From: Aliiglaciecola lipolytica E3
Lineage (GTDB): Bacteria; Pseudomonadota; Gammaproteobacteria; Enterobacterales; Alteromonadaceae
Direction: 5' to 3'
DNA: 64,000 nt
Assembly: GCF_000314975.1 (NCBI RefSeq)
Contig: NZ_BAEN01000015.1
Span: 122,484-186,483, forward strand
The number at the start of each line of letters is the position of its first letter. Position 1 is the first letter of the stretch. The position numbers were made by a program, and so were the translations under genes. The notes below the pieces were generated by a model. That model saw only the letters and a program-made list of their open reading frames with translations, was not told the origin of the DNA and ran no database searches. Below, piece after piece: positions 35,456 to 45,834 of this stretch.

Positions 35456-36901
35456 GTGCTTGAATCGTTTTTTGCCTATTTTCCAAAATCGGCAAAATTA
35501 GCTGTTATTTTTTTAAGTGTCATTTTTAGTCGCTACATGTTTGCTTTTGATGGTGGAGAGCATGCATTAATTGGTAATTTAGCGTTTGAAAAATCGACAT
35601 TTACTCACCCCACCTTCACACCAAAAAATGAGCTCAAAAACCTCGAAACCGATATGCCATTTAACTATGGGCAGGTCGTTGCTATGTCGGGTGATATGTA
35701 TGTAAGCGTGGAAGAAATAGCGCTGAGTGATCCCATTATTTTAAACGGCTTTTTCGGGCGAAATCGAAATAGCCTTAAAAACTGTATTAATATTGAGATA
35801 GAAGCAATTTATAATGATAAAGTATATTCAGGTTGTAGTGACCTTGTATTTGCTAAAAAGAAATTAAAATACCTGACGCTTGCGCATGATAATTACACCC
35901 ATTTTGCGTGGCACAATATTAAAAAGTATGTTGAATTTCATACAAAAGCATTGTGGTTCGCTAAACTTGCCTATTTAAAATGTAGTGATGATCAATGGCT
36001 CGAAAATGCGCAACAATGTGAAGCTAAATCAGCAATTTTATGGAAAGAAGTTGAAAGTTCAGGTTATCGAGAAAAGTTAAAATCGAAGTATCGTAAATTA
36101 CCTAAATTGTTCCCGCGCAGAGCGTTTTCACAACGTTATTTTATTAAATTAACTAAGCAGCAAATGATTGATTTGGCGCTTTTTACCAACGGCTATGCAG
36201 ATCATTTTCTCACCGATGCTTTTTCAGCTGGGCATTTACGTGTTCCCCGTTCGCAAATAGACCGATTCGTTTCTTATTATGACATTGATTTAGTCACGGA
36301 CTCTGATGATCGTGAAGAAGGTACTAGTCTGTCTGGTGCGCTAACGCAATTACTGCACAATACAGATGGTTACCTAGGTGGCACAAAAGTAACCAACAGT
36401 GTTGGTAATGAATTTATTTTACGTAGCGATAAGCAACTGTTTAGCTTGCCGGACTCCACAGAGTTAAGTGCTGATTTTGAGCAAAATAACCAACTCCAAT
36501 ATCCAGTGGATGCAGTAGTACATTCACTGCAAGAAGTATTTAACGTTGTGGTCAATGGCGGCGATGCGATGCCAAAATACGCATACAAAGCGCTTGAACT
36601 GGTTCCATTTATAGAAAACGCGGAGCAAAATTCTTTAGCTACGCAAATTCAAGCTGCGATTGAAGATCGTGGTGCAACAAAAAAAATAATTGATCAAATG
36701 AGCGATGAAATGTCGCTATTGTTTAAAGCTAAATTATTAATTGAAGATAAATCCTATAAGCATTATTTGCAGGACTTTGTAGATAGTATCCCTCAGCTGA
36801 TGGCGGAGTTTCGAGAACAAGTCACAATGGAGTCGGAAAACGAACTTTTTAAAAAACGGATCCCTGCGCCATTACTAGAAAATTTAAGACAAATGCATTG
36901 A
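35456..36901 (+). CDS. Exported zinc-dependent phospholipase C-like protein
   Basis: About 481 residues. I choose GTG 35456, eight bases after AAGGA, rather than a TTG two codons earlier. A signal peptide ends at YMFA-FDGGEH. Conserved His/Asp clusters resemble the all-helical zinc PLC/S1-nuclease fold: GGEHALIGN near the N-terminus, LAHDNYTHFAWHN near 140, and GYADHFLTDAFSAGHLRVPR near 260. These would bind the trinuclear zinc site. It probably acts in the periplasm or outside the cell on a phosphoester. The match is from motifs only. A BIME-like repeat follows directly after the stop. Confidence 0.75.
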   Translation: MLESFFAYFPKSAKLAVIFLSVIFSRYMFAFDGGEHALIGNLAFEKSTFTHPTFTPKNELKNLETDMPFNYGQVVAMSGDMYVSVEEIALSDPIILNGFFGRNRNSLKNCINIEIEAIYNDKVYSGCSDLVFAKKKLKYLTLAHDNYTHFAWHNIKKYVEFHTKALWFAKLAYLKCSDDQWLENAQQCEAKSAILWKEVESSGYREKLKSKYRKLPKLFPRRAFSQRYFIKLTKQQMIDLALFTNGYADHFLTDAFSAGHLRVPRSQIDRFVSYYDIDLVTDSDDREEGTSLSGALTQLLHNTDGYLGGTKVTNSVGNEFILRSDKQLFSLPDSTELSADFEQNNQLQYPVDAVVHSLQEVFNVVVNGGDAMPKYAYKALELVPFIENAEQNSLATQIQAAIEDRGATKKIIDQMSDEMSLLFKAKLLIEDKSYKHYLQDFVDSIPQLMAEFREQVTMESENELFKKRIPAPLLENLRQMH

Positions 36902-36908
36902 TCTAACC

Positions 36909-37117
36909 CGGGATTTACCGCGCCGATGGTTGGCTATTATCGCGGGGCTAACGCCCCACCTACATCTATTTGGTTATTGCCTAATAAAAACAATGATTTA
37001 TAGCTCGGGATTTACCGCGCGAATGGTTGGCAATTATCGCGGGGCTAACGCCCCACCTACATTCTTTTGATTAATGCCTAAAAAAAACAATGTCTGTAGC
37101 GCGGGATTTATCCCGTG
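36909..37117. repeat. BIME-like tandem REP repeat (CGGGATTTA / GGGGCTAACGCCCC units)
   Basis: Copies start with CGGGATTTA at 36909, 37006 and 37102 (periods 97 and 96); the third is truncated. Each full unit includes a palindrome, CGGGGCTAACGCCCC, followed by ACCTACA, and the third has CGGGATTTATCCCG. This is the style of REP elements that pair TGTAGG.GGGGC with an inverted copy. It differs from the GACAGGCAT family at 15-20 kb, so a second REP family is present. The last copy extends into the 3' end of the DUF3466 gene. Confidence 0.85.
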
Positions 37118-38765
37118 AAATCAGTCGCAGAAGCCCAACTGGAACAATCACTAACAACCAAAAAACACTTCCACCTTGGCGCAATACATCTGCTTCTAAG
37201 GCGTCACAATTGTCAATTGAACCACCGGAAATAGGTTCTAACTGTACTGCTACATAGTGGGTGGTTGTGGTCTCAGCACCGTATTCATCATAGACGATTT
37301 CACCTGATAGATTTCGGACCGCTTCGGTAACAGTCGCCGTGGCAACAATCACGTTGTCGTCATTAATTGCGTGGGCCTCCACTATATTGTATTGACTATT
37401 GCATTCAATAAGCGTGTTAATTTGGTTGAAAATATCATTTCGATAATCATACAAAAACGCCCCTGTTCGACTGGTTCCCGATGTGGTGAGCTCAGAATCA
37501 CCATAACCGACAACCATGTTTTGGTTATTAATGCCGGTTGCATAGCTATTACCCTCTGTATAAAAATCATCGGGGTATTCGGTGAGATCGGCATCCATAT
37601 CGTGAACAAAAAACTTGTTTAATATCGAACCATTGACAGCTTTAGAAGCGTTACCCACAACGATGTTGTCATTGTTTATATCAGTCGCGGTACTTGAGTA
37701 CACTAGTTCGTCTTCATTGATCGTTGTCACTTGATCATCATTGTATATCGCTGCGGACGTCGTTAACGAGGTTGAATCCAGATAATAATCTGGAGATTGT
37801 CCTACGGCGATGCCGAAGTCATTTATTGCCACGGCCGTACTTGAATATATAGTTGTATCGCTGCTGTCAGGGGTTATTAACATCGGTAACACAAAGGTAT
37901 CAGTCACATTGCCTCGTTCATCAACTTGCCAAATAATACCTCTGCGTTGAACGAGTGACGACGCGCTTGCGTTTAGTTGAATGCTTAAGCTTCGTAAACA
38001 GGACTCTTGTGGCACGTCAGCACGACTTTCTTCATCACTGCAATCTTCGATACTTTGAGCAAACGTATCAGAAACTAACTCAGTTGTACCGTAACCCACG
38101 ATTTGATTACTGTTATTAATATCATAAGCATCACTTAATCCGCCCGCACTGGTTTCAGGTGGGGGCAGAGGAACTGACTCCCCATCAATCGCAGCAAATC
38201 CTCGAACGTAAAAATCATTGACTACATAGGTAATTTCATCAATGTCTTGGTTAATATAATCTACCTTATAAAACCCGTCGTAGCTCACACCTACCGCATA
38301 GCCAAAATCATTTATTGCACGTAAATTAACATACGCGCTGTTGGTGTATTCGTCAGTTAACGAATCAATGCTATCAAAACCATATACTTGTTCGCTGTCG
38401 GACTCTGTGGCGATAAAGCCGTTTTGAGAGGTAATTTGTTGGAATAATTGATTCTCGGCATTGGCCTGGATATAGCTATACACAGTTGCATAATCTTCAT
38501 CACTAAAATCGCCAACTTTTGCTGATTCCAAATCAGTAAGGAAGTCAGCGATGGTATCGAAGTCTAAAAGTGCAATATCAATTGCAGGAGAGTATTTGTT
38601 GATTAGGTTGACGGTTATTTCACCTACGCTGTTAATGTCGCTAGGATAGGAGTTATCACCTAATGCAGCCACAGGTAATACAACTACCTTATATTGCGCA
38701 GCATTGCTATTTGAAACAAACAAAATCGAACATGACACAACTAGTGCAAGTGAGATTTTTTTCAT
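37071..38765 (-). CDS. DUF3466-family exported protein with HAF-like repeats
   Basis: A 564-residue protein: signal peptide cleaved after SNA-AQYK, then a repeat domain in which IN(D/N)xxxxVG units recur (INDFGYAVG, INNSNQIVG, INDFGIAVG, INNDNIVVG, INNQNMVVG), the pattern of HAF extracellular repeats. The C-terminus has GGSVFWLLVIVPVGLLRLISR, a GlyGly-CTERM-like sorting tail for rhombosortase-type processing. The final 12 or so codons (DKSRATDIVFFRH) fall within the truncated REP copy, so the original C-terminus may have been replaced. It is probably surface-anchored; function unknown. Confidence 0.82.
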   Translation of the reverse strand: MKKISLALVVSCSILFVSNSNAAQYKVVVLPVAALGDNSYPSDINSVGEITVNLINKYSPAIDIALLDFDTIADFLTDLESAKVGDFSDEDYATVYSYIQANAENQLFQQITSQNGFIATESDSEQVYGFDSIDSLTDEYTNSAYVNLRAINDFGYAVGVSYDGFYKVDYINQDIDEITYVVNDFYVRGFAAIDGESVPLPPPETSAGGLSDAYDINNSNQIVGYGTTELVSDTFAQSIEDCSDEESRADVPQESCLRSLSIQLNASASSLVQRRGIIWQVDERGNVTDTFVLPMLITPDSSDTTIYSSTAVAINDFGIAVGQSPDYYLDSTSLTTSAAIYNDDQVTTINEDELVYSSTATDINNDNIVVGNASKAVNGSILNKFFVHDMDADLTEYPDDFYTEGNSYATGINNQNMVVGYGDSELTTSGTSRTGAFLYDYRNDIFNQINTLIECNSQYNIVEAHAINDDNVIVATATVTEAVRNLSGEIVYDEYGAETTTTHYVAVQLEPISGGSIDNCDALEADVLRQGGSVFWLLVIVPVGLLRLISRDKSRATDIVFFRH

Positions 38766-38897
38766 GGAATTTCCTGTTTATAAGGTTTTAACTGCTTCTC
38801 GCGTAAATTTTGGACGCACTATCCCTCAACCGGCACCTATAAGCTGTGCCGGTGTAGAGAATTGTTCGTTTAATGTTGCTCGCGAGATTAAGTGAAA

Positions 38898-40409
38898 TTA
38901 ATCGTCGGATTTTTGATTGACTAAAGTCATTTGGTAGCCAGAAGGCATAGCATCGTTCTGCTCGAAAATGAGAAACTGCTCGACGCTATCTTCATCTAAC
39001 GTCATTGTCATGCTATCCATGATGACGCTCGTACCATCAATAGTGGCAATGGCAAAAATATCGTAAGTGTTGTTGAGTAATGACAATGAGCCGCTGCTAT
39101 CTTGAAGAACAGATAGTTTATTCTCTGCAGTAGAGATAATTTCATCATTTAATACAAAGTAAAAGGTGACACGACTGAAGTCGTCAGAATCGGCTAAATT
39201 GACGATTTTTATACCGTGATTATATATGCTCGCACTATTACTTTTGGTAATGGTAAGTGACTTAATAGTTGCCTCATATCCATCTACAATTCCATCACTG
39301 TTTTCGTCTATATCATTGTCTTCATCATCGTCAATTGGATCTATTTTGCTGTAGATAAAGATAGTGCTATCGGCGTTCTCTTCTAAGCTAAGAAGTGCGT
39401 CGCTAATGTACACTTCCTGAGTATTGGTATCTTTTACATAAAATCCATAATCCCCATTAGACGTGGTCGTGGAAACACTAAACTCACCAGTTTCTAGTGC
39501 CTCAATAACGACTTGTGAAATGTCGTTTAGCTTAACATCTACATTCATGTATCCTTGATAGTCAGGTAAGTACTCGCTCAAAGATACTGCATTATAAAAG
39601 CCAAATGTTGCTTCTGAATCCACATCGTTAAGTAATGTAACGCCATTTGTACCAATACTATCGATGGCAAACGGTGATGAGCCAACACCTGTATTTTCAC
39701 GCAATACAATTACGTACTGACTGACGGTTGTGTAGGATTGGTCAGTGGAGGTGAAGATTACTTCGTCACTGCCAACTTCGGTTAGATAGAAAATGTACTG
39801 ATCTTGATCCATCTTTATGTTTTCTGACAATTCCGAGAGATAGCTAGTGTTAACAAATACTGCTTCATTGAAGGTTTCGTTGTCAGCAGACAGATACACA
39901 TCGACAGATTGGTAATCGGGATGCAGGTTTAGGAAACGTAAATTAAATAAATCGTCATCTTCATCGTCGTCGTCATCAATGATTTCAATGTCATAAACAA
40001 GTGTTTCAGATGCTCGAATGTCTCCAGTTAAGGCAATAAACGTAATATGATCTGAATTAATGCTGAGCTGTTCTTGATAGATTAATTCTAAATCACTTCT
40101 GTCACTGCTCTCTTCATCTTGCCAAGCTAACTCAACATAATAATTGCCAGTATCTAACTCATTGTTTGCACTTACTTTAGAAAACTCCACCGCACTGTAA
40201 GTCAATTCAATTTCATCATCGTCATCATTATCTAAATCTTCATCAACCGTCAGGTATACCCCAGGTGCATTAGAAGAGGCGTTATAGAATTTAATGTAAC
40301 CAGAACTGTCATCGCCACTCGAGCCGCAGCCTGCAATGGTTAAAAGGACTAAACCTGTGTAAACCCAACGAAAGTTAACTAACTTTGGGCATGTTGTACT
40401 GAACGTCAT
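38898..40409 (-). CDS. Asp-rich DUF4397-like lipoprotein
   Basis: A 503-residue lipoprotein, lipobox LTIAGC (C28). Several immunoglobulin-like beta domains open with repeats resembling DUF4397 (YIKFYNASSNAPGVYLTVD, NLRFLNLHPDYQSVDVYLS, FGFYNAVSLSEYLPDYQGY). Very acidic tracts (DLDNDDDDEIE, IIDDDDDEDDD, DPIDDDEDNDIDENSDG) suggest calcium binding. The DNA of these tracts is rich in TCATC repeats on the plus strand. It is next to the DUF3466 gene, both on the minus strand, separated by 130 bp. Surface role inferred. Confidence 0.78.
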   Translation of the reverse strand: MTFSTTCPKLVNFRWVYTGLVLLTIAGCGSSGDDSSGYIKFYNASSNAPGVYLTVDEDLDNDDDDEIELTYSAVEFSKVSANNELDTGNYYVELAWQDEESSDRSDLELIYQEQLSINSDHITFIALTGDIRASETLVYDIEIIDDDDDEDDDLFNLRFLNLHPDYQSVDVYLSADNETFNEAVFVNTSYLSELSENIKMDQDQYIFYLTEVGSDEVIFTSTDQSYTTVSQYVIVLRENTGVGSSPFAIDSIGTNGVTLLNDVDSEATFGFYNAVSLSEYLPDYQGYMNVDVKLNDISQVVIEALETGEFSVSTTTSNGDYGFYVKDTNTQEVYISDALLSLEENADSTIFIYSKIDPIDDDEDNDIDENSDGIVDGYEATIKSLTITKSNSASIYNHGIKIVNLADSDDFSRVTFYFVLNDEIISTAENKLSVLQDSSGSLSLLNNTYDIFAIATIDGTSVIMDSMTMTLDEDSVEQFLIFEQNDAMPSGYQMTLVNQKSDD

Positions 40410-41248
40410 GGAATCTCCACTTTTAATAATTGTTAGGAAAAGTGAGATTCCAAATACAAGCGATTTGGTATCTCACAGTGGCGGTTGTGACCTAAACAAG
40501 TTTTGGTAAGTTCAGCACTACCATCCCTCTTTACAGAAACTTTACGAACTGGGATGAATTGTTACGAATCGCAAATTGCAACGAGAGTTAATGTGTTGAG
40601 TGACTTCCAAATTGGTGCAAAGCAGAAAAGTGTTGAATAAATATGCGGTGTTTTATGCATTAATATTTACGTAATAGTCAAGTTGGCCGCTGTCTAGCAT
40701 GGTGTCTAATGCAATAATGACTTTGCTAAAGTCGAATACTTTTTATTTCATTTGGTTACTAAAATAACGCTTTTAGACAATATCATCATATCAGTTATGA
40801 AAAATTAGGATGTTTATCATACTGTTTCGGGTAATTTAAAATACGGCTGCTTAAAAATAACGCTTTTTTCAAGCTATGTGCATCGAAATAGTGCGAGTGC
40901 AAAGAATGCATAAATGAAGTTTATTTTTGCATAAGCTATTTTTATGTATTTTAAAAAATATTAATTTTTATTATTGAGTTTTACAAAATAGTATAAGAAT
41001 TAATTATATGTTACATGTTGTAAATAAAATGTTTTTATGCTGTTTAAGTCTATGAAATTATACTGTTTTTCCGCTCGTTTGTTCTTTCCGTGTTCCGCTC
41101 TTAATTATTTAATCTGATTAATTTTTTTTAAATCAATGTTTTAGGTACGACTTGTGCTTTTAGTAATTCGCAACGAACTAAAAGCGATCGATGCATTAAC
41201 GTTTTTAATCGCAACAACATCAACAAATAAAAACAACTATTACATCCT
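40410..41248. other. Intergenic region, 839 bp, upstream of the TonB receptor
   Basis: A long AT-rich divergent region between the Asp-rich lipoprotein and the TonB-dependent receptor. It has many A/T tracts (about 40930-41130) that could bend DNA. I find no Fur box, no RNA gene and no ORF with a ribosome binding site. A regulator site for the receptor and amidohydrolase genes would be expected but none is recognisable. Confidence 0.4.
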
Positions 41249-41266
41249 TTGTACAGGAGAGAACAC

Positions 41267-44095
41267 ATGAAAAGCCCCATTGGATCAAACACGCATAAAG
41301 TAACTTACTTAGCCGCATTAATATCTTCCATGTTGGCCATGAATACTGCTCTTGCTCAGGAAGACGCAAGTGAATTAGATAGCTTAGATGACAATTCCAA
41401 GGTGGAGTCTATACAAATTACAGGGTCTCGTGTTGCTAGGGACGGATATGATACACCCGCACCAGTAACAATTATGACTGAAGATGATATAAACGCGTTT
41501 TCACCCGGCAGCGTTGCCGAATTTGTGAATACCTTGCCATCTGTAACAGGGAGTTCAACCGCTTCCACATCATCTGGATCTTTAAGTAACGGTGCTTCTG
41601 GTATTGCCGCATTAAATCTACGGGCGCTAGGTACTGGACGAACACTGGTTTTGTTCGATGGCCAACGTAACGTCGTGTCAGCTTCCACCGGACAAGTAGA
41701 TACCAACACATTTCCTCAGTCTCTAATTAAAAATGTTGAAGTTGTTACCGGTGGTGCTTCATCTGTTTATGGTTCAGATGCGATCAGTGGTGTAGTTAAC
41801 TTTATTTTGGATAAAGAATACGTCGGTTTTAAATCACAGGTTGAATATGGTGAAACAACTTACGGTGACAGAGAAAACGGAAAGGTTGTTTTAACCTACG
41901 GGACAGAGTTAGCAGATGGTGCAGGTCACCTTTTGCTCAGTGGTGAATATTATTCCGCTAACGGAATTCATTACACTACTCGCGACTGGGCTGAAAAGGG
42001 CTTTGTTGGCATGATAAACCCTGACACTAGTGAAGGATCCCCATTCTTTTTAGTCGATGAAAATATTGGTATTTCTAACTATACCCCGGGTGGCATGATT
42101 GCGTCTGGTCCAATGTATGGTACCTATTTTGGCGTTGATGGTGCAGTAAACCAATTGGCTTTCGGTGATGTATCTGGTCAATGGATGCAAGGTGGAGATT
42201 GGGAATATTCCACATCAGGGATGTTAGGTACTAACTCGCTAGCAGCAGACGAAGAACGCAACAACATGTTTGCCAGATTAAGCTACATGTTTGGCGAAAC
42301 TGAAGTATACCTACAAGGTTCTTACGCTGAATATGAAGGATTGTCATATTACATCAATCCTACTTCCAAAGGCGTCACCATTTACGCTGATAATGCATTT
42401 TTACCTGATTCGGTTGCCACTCAAATGGCTGACCAGGGTCTCGATAGTTTCAGTTTAAATACTAGTAACGTGGATATGCCAGCGTCAGGGGCAAACAACA
42501 TCCGTGATACCTTGCGTATAGTTTTAGGCGCTAACGGAGAGTTTGAAGCCGGTGGTAAGTTTTTCAATTGGGATGCTTATTATCAGCACGGCAAAACAAA
42601 AACCGATGAGCATATGACGCCAACTTTCAACAATGAACGTTTAACCTTGGCCACTGATGCGGTTTTAGATCCACAAAGTGGTGAAATTGTCTGTCGTTCT
42701 ACACTAAGTGACCCAAGCAATGGTTGTGTTGCGCTGAACCGTTTTGGTGTTGGTGTAGCAAGTGATGAAGCGTTAGATTATGTGTTAGGCCGCCCACGTC
42801 GTGAGCAAGAATTCATTCAAAACGTGGCAGCGATTAACTTTAACACAGGTGATTTTGAGGGCTGGGCTGGTCCTATCTCCATTGCTTTTGGTGCTGAATA
42901 CCGCAAAGAAGAAATGGATGGATACGTTGACTCTCAATATTCAAGTGGTTGGAAATACGGTAACTACAAAGTAACCCAAGGTGACTATGACGTTATCGAA
43001 GGATATATAGAAACCCTAGTGCCTTTAACGGATGATTTAGATTTCAATGGCGCGGTACGTTATACCGATTACAGTACGTCGGGTGGAGTAACTACTTGGA
43101 AAGCAGGCTTAACCTATCAACCTATTGAAGACGTGACGTTACGTTTAACAAAGTCAAAAGATATTCGAGCTCCTAACCTAAGTGAGTTATACGCTGCGGG
43201 TACTGCACGAAGCAACTCGGTAACCATCAATGGCGAATCTGTTCCTATGGTGCAGAACTTACAAGGGAATCCAAATGTTGCTCCAGAAGAGGCTGATTCA
43301 TTAGGTTTAGGTGTGATTTTACGTCCTAGCTTTTTAGAAAACTTCTCAGCAGCGATTGATTATTATGAAGTCGAAATTGACGGTATTATTAGCTTCGTAA
43401 CAGCAGATACTACTGCCGAATTCTGTGTTGAATTTGCAGTGCAAAAATACTGTGACAACATGATTTATGATGATTCAGGTACGTTGCAAACGATTAATCT
43501 TTTGTACGATAACCTTAACGTAATGACGGCTAAAGGCGTTGATTACGACTTAACCTATTCCTTCGATTTAGCAGATATTTTCGATGATGCACCAGGGGCA
43601 TTTAAACTTAGATTCCTAGCCACTAATTATCTAGAAAGTATTACAGATAATGGTGTGACGGCAATCGATGAAGCAGGCTCGAATGCATCAAGCACACCTG
43701 ATTGGAAATATCGCGCAACGGTAACCTACGACATCGAAGATTTAACTCTTAATCTTACAGCTCGCGGGGTTAGTGACGGCGTATTGAGTAATGCTTACAT
43801 TGAATGTACGTCTAGTTGCCCAGAAAGTGTAGCTCCTAACTACACCATCAATGACAACAGCGTAGATGGCGAAGTGCTCTTCGACTTATATGCGGCTAAA
43901 ACATTTAATTTTAGCGATGATTCTGAAGCTGAATTTTATCTGACAATTCGTAACTTGTTTGACACTGATCCACAAATGGTTGCTTTTCCTGCATTCCAGG
44001 GATCAGAAAACCGTCCTGGCTATCTAGAAACCAATCGCGGTCTGTATGACGTGTTAGGTCGTCAATTCAAAGTTGGTTTTAGAGTACAAATGTAA
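41267..44095 (+). CDS. TonB-dependent outer-membrane receptor
   Basis: A 942-residue receptor. I start at ATG 41267, six bases after AGGAGA. The signal peptide ends near NTALA-QED. The plug domain (about 45-185) begins ESIQITGSRV and has LNLRALGTGRTLVLFDGQR and GASSVYGSDAISGVVNFIL. The 22-strand barrel follows, ending in the aromatic terminus GRQFKVGFRVQM. There is no STN signalling domain, so no sigma/anti-sigma partner is expected. The gene is followed at once by two exported M20 amidohydrolases, suggesting that it takes up their substrate or product. Ligand unknown. Confidence 0.92.
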   Translation: MKSPIGSNTHKVTYLAALISSMLAMNTALAQEDASELDSLDDNSKVESIQITGSRVARDGYDTPAPVTIMTEDDINAFSPGSVAEFVNTLPSVTGSSTASTSSGSLSNGASGIAALNLRALGTGRTLVLFDGQRNVVSASTGQVDTNTFPQSLIKNVEVVTGGASSVYGSDAISGVVNFILDKEYVGFKSQVEYGETTYGDRENGKVVLTYGTELADGAGHLLLSGEYYSANGIHYTTRDWAEKGFVGMINPDTSEGSPFFLVDENIGISNYTPGGMIASGPMYGTYFGVDGAVNQLAFGDVSGQWMQGGDWEYSTSGMLGTNSLAADEERNNMFARLSYMFGETEVYLQGSYAEYEGLSYYINPTSKGVTIYADNAFLPDSVATQMADQGLDSFSLNTSNVDMPASGANNIRDTLRIVLGANGEFEAGGKFFNWDAYYQHGKTKTDEHMTPTFNNERLTLATDAVLDPQSGEIVCRSTLSDPSNGCVALNRFGVGVASDEALDYVLGRPRREQEFIQNVAAINFNTGDFEGWAGPISIAFGAEYRKEEMDGYVDSQYSSGWKYGNYKVTQGDYDVIEGYIETLVPLTDDLDFNGAVRYTDYSTSGGVTTWKAGLTYQPIEDVTLRLTKSKDIRAPNLSELYAAGTARSNSVTINGESVPMVQNLQGNPNVAPEEADSLGLGVILRPSFLENFSAAIDYYEVEIDGIISFVTADTTAEFCVEFAVQKYCDNMIYDDSGTLQTINLLYDNLNVMTAKGVDYDLTYSFDLADIFDDAPGAFKLRFLATNYLESITDNGVTAIDEAGSNASSTPDWKYRATVTYDIEDLTLNLTARGVSDGVLSNAYIECTSSCPESVAPNYTINDNSVDGEVLFDLYAAKTFNFSDDSEAEFYLTIRNLFDTDPQMVAFPAFQGSENRPGYLETNRGLYDVLGRQFKVGFRVQM

Positions 44096-44127
44096 TGACA
44101 AACAACCTGTTTAAAAAGGATAGAAAT

Positions 44128-45729
44128 ATGTTTAAACGCAAGGTGTTAAATACCTTTATTGGATTAGCAATGACCTCGCTGACGTTCTCAGCCAGCGCGT
44201 TTGAAGATATGTCTCAAGTCGAGCGTATGCAAGCTAAAATGTCATTGATTGATGCAGTCGGGGCAAAGGCTAAGCAAGTGCAAGTTATGAATGACATGAT
44301 CTTTAGTTTCGGTGAGCTTGGGTTTCAAGAATTTGAAACCTCTGCCTACCTAACCAAAATTCTGGAAGACAATGGATTTACCATTGAACGCGGTATTTCT
44401 GGAATTCCTACTGCTTGGATGGCAACTTGGGGGGATGGCGGTCCTGTCATTGCGCTAGGTTCTGATATTGATGGCATACCCAAGGCGTCACAGAAGCCAG
44501 GGGTGGCCTATCATGATCCTATCATTGAAGGTGCACCGGGTCATGGTGAAGGCCATAACTCCGGTCAAGTTGTGAATATAGTTGCAGCCCTGACAGTAAA
44601 AGAGTTCATGGAAAAAAATGACATCAAAGGCACCATAAAGATATGGCCTGGCGTGGCAGAAGAGCAATTGGGAACTAAAGCATATTATGTTCGTGATGGA
44701 TATTTTAAAGATGTAGATGCGGTGCTTTTTTCCCATGTATCTAACAGCTTTAGTACGAGTTGGGGGGCCGGGCGAGGTAACGGTCTGGTTTCTGTGCAAT
44801 ACGATTTCTTCGGAGAATCAGCGCACAGTGCAGGCTCTCCTTGGCGAGGACGAAGTGCGCTGGATGCGGTTGAACTCATGAGTGTTGGCGTCAATTACCG
44901 TCGCGAGCATTTACGCCTATCTCAACGTATGCACTCGATCATTGTCGATGGTGGCGATCAACCTAACGTGGTGCCTTCAAAAGCCAGTATTTGGTATTTC
45001 TTTAGGGAAACTGATTTTCCGCATATCAAGGCGTTGTGGGAAATTGGTGACAAAATGGCTGAAGGCGCTTCCTTGATGAGTAATACATCGTGGTCATCAA
45101 CTGTGTTGGGGTCTGCTTGGCCTCAGCATATGAACAAAGCGATAGCTGAAAACGCCTACGAAAATATCAAAATGGTTGGCATGCCTGAATGGTCAGCAGA
45201 CGATATAGCGCTTGCAAAAGCACTGCAATCTGAAATTGGTGTAGAGCCAGAAGGACTTAAAACAGAACTCAATGAGTTAACTGATCCGCCGGATCCAAAG
45301 AAAAATACTGGTGGTGGTTCTGATGATATCGGTGATATCTCTTGGCAAGTTCCAACCATCACCCTGAGATATCCGGCAAATATCCCTAATTTACCGGGGC
45401 ACAATTGGTCTAACTCAGTAGCTATGGCAACACCCATTGCACACAAAGGCGTTCTTGCTGGTGCTAAAGCACAGGCATTGAACCTATTCGATTTGTTGAC
45501 CAACGATGCGTTGATGGATGCTGCTTGGGACTATTACAAAGAGGTGCAAACCAAGGAAGATAAGTACACACCTTTATTACGTCCAAAAGATAAACCTGCG
45601 ATTCATCTAAACAAAGGCATTATGGCGACCTATAAAGCGGAAATGGAAAAGTTCTATTACAACCCGGAAAAGTACGATACCTATCTTGAACAACTAGGAA
45701 TCGAATATCCCACAGTTAAAAAGCCATAA
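44128..45729 (+). CDS. Exported M20 amidohydrolase (AbgB-like), copy 1
   Basis: A 533-residue metallohydrolase. I choose ATG 44128 with AAGGA seven bases upstream and a clean signal peptide (MFKRKVLNTFIGLAMTSLTFSASAFED); an earlier ATG overlaps the receptor stop by one base. M20 landmarks: SDIDGIPKAS, the metal motif PGHGEGHNSGQ (the usual M20D/AbgB pattern has Cys where this has Glu), catalytic GVAEEQL, dimerisation part AHSAGSPWRGRSALDAVELM and GGSDDIGDISW. It resembles p-aminobenzoyl-glutamate hydrolase subunit B. A close paralogue follows. It probably cleaves an N-acyl amino acid or peptide conjugate in the periplasm. Confidence 0.88.
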   Translation: MFKRKVLNTFIGLAMTSLTFSASAFEDMSQVERMQAKMSLIDAVGAKAKQVQVMNDMIFSFGELGFQEFETSAYLTKILEDNGFTIERGISGIPTAWMATWGDGGPVIALGSDIDGIPKASQKPGVAYHDPIIEGAPGHGEGHNSGQVVNIVAALTVKEFMEKNDIKGTIKIWPGVAEEQLGTKAYYVRDGYFKDVDAVLFSHVSNSFSTSWGAGRGNGLVSVQYDFFGESAHSAGSPWRGRSALDAVELMSVGVNYRREHLRLSQRMHSIIVDGGDQPNVVPSKASIWYFFRETDFPHIKALWEIGDKMAEGASLMSNTSWSSTVLGSAWPQHMNKAIAENAYENIKMVGMPEWSADDIALAKALQSEIGVEPEGLKTELNELTDPPDPKKNTGGGSDDIGDISWQVPTITLRYPANIPNLPGHNWSNSVAMATPIAHKGVLAGAKAQALNLFDLLTNDALMDAAWDYYKEVQTKEDKYTPLLRPKDKPAIHLNKGIMATYKAEMEKFYYNPEKYDTYLEQLGIEYPTVKKP

Positions 45730-45834
45730 CACAAAACATTCATTGGCAGTCAACGCGCTGCCAATGAATCATTTAACACAAACGTTAGCCATTATTAATG
45801 CGCATTTTCGGCGAAAGTTTCGGAGCACTTCAAA

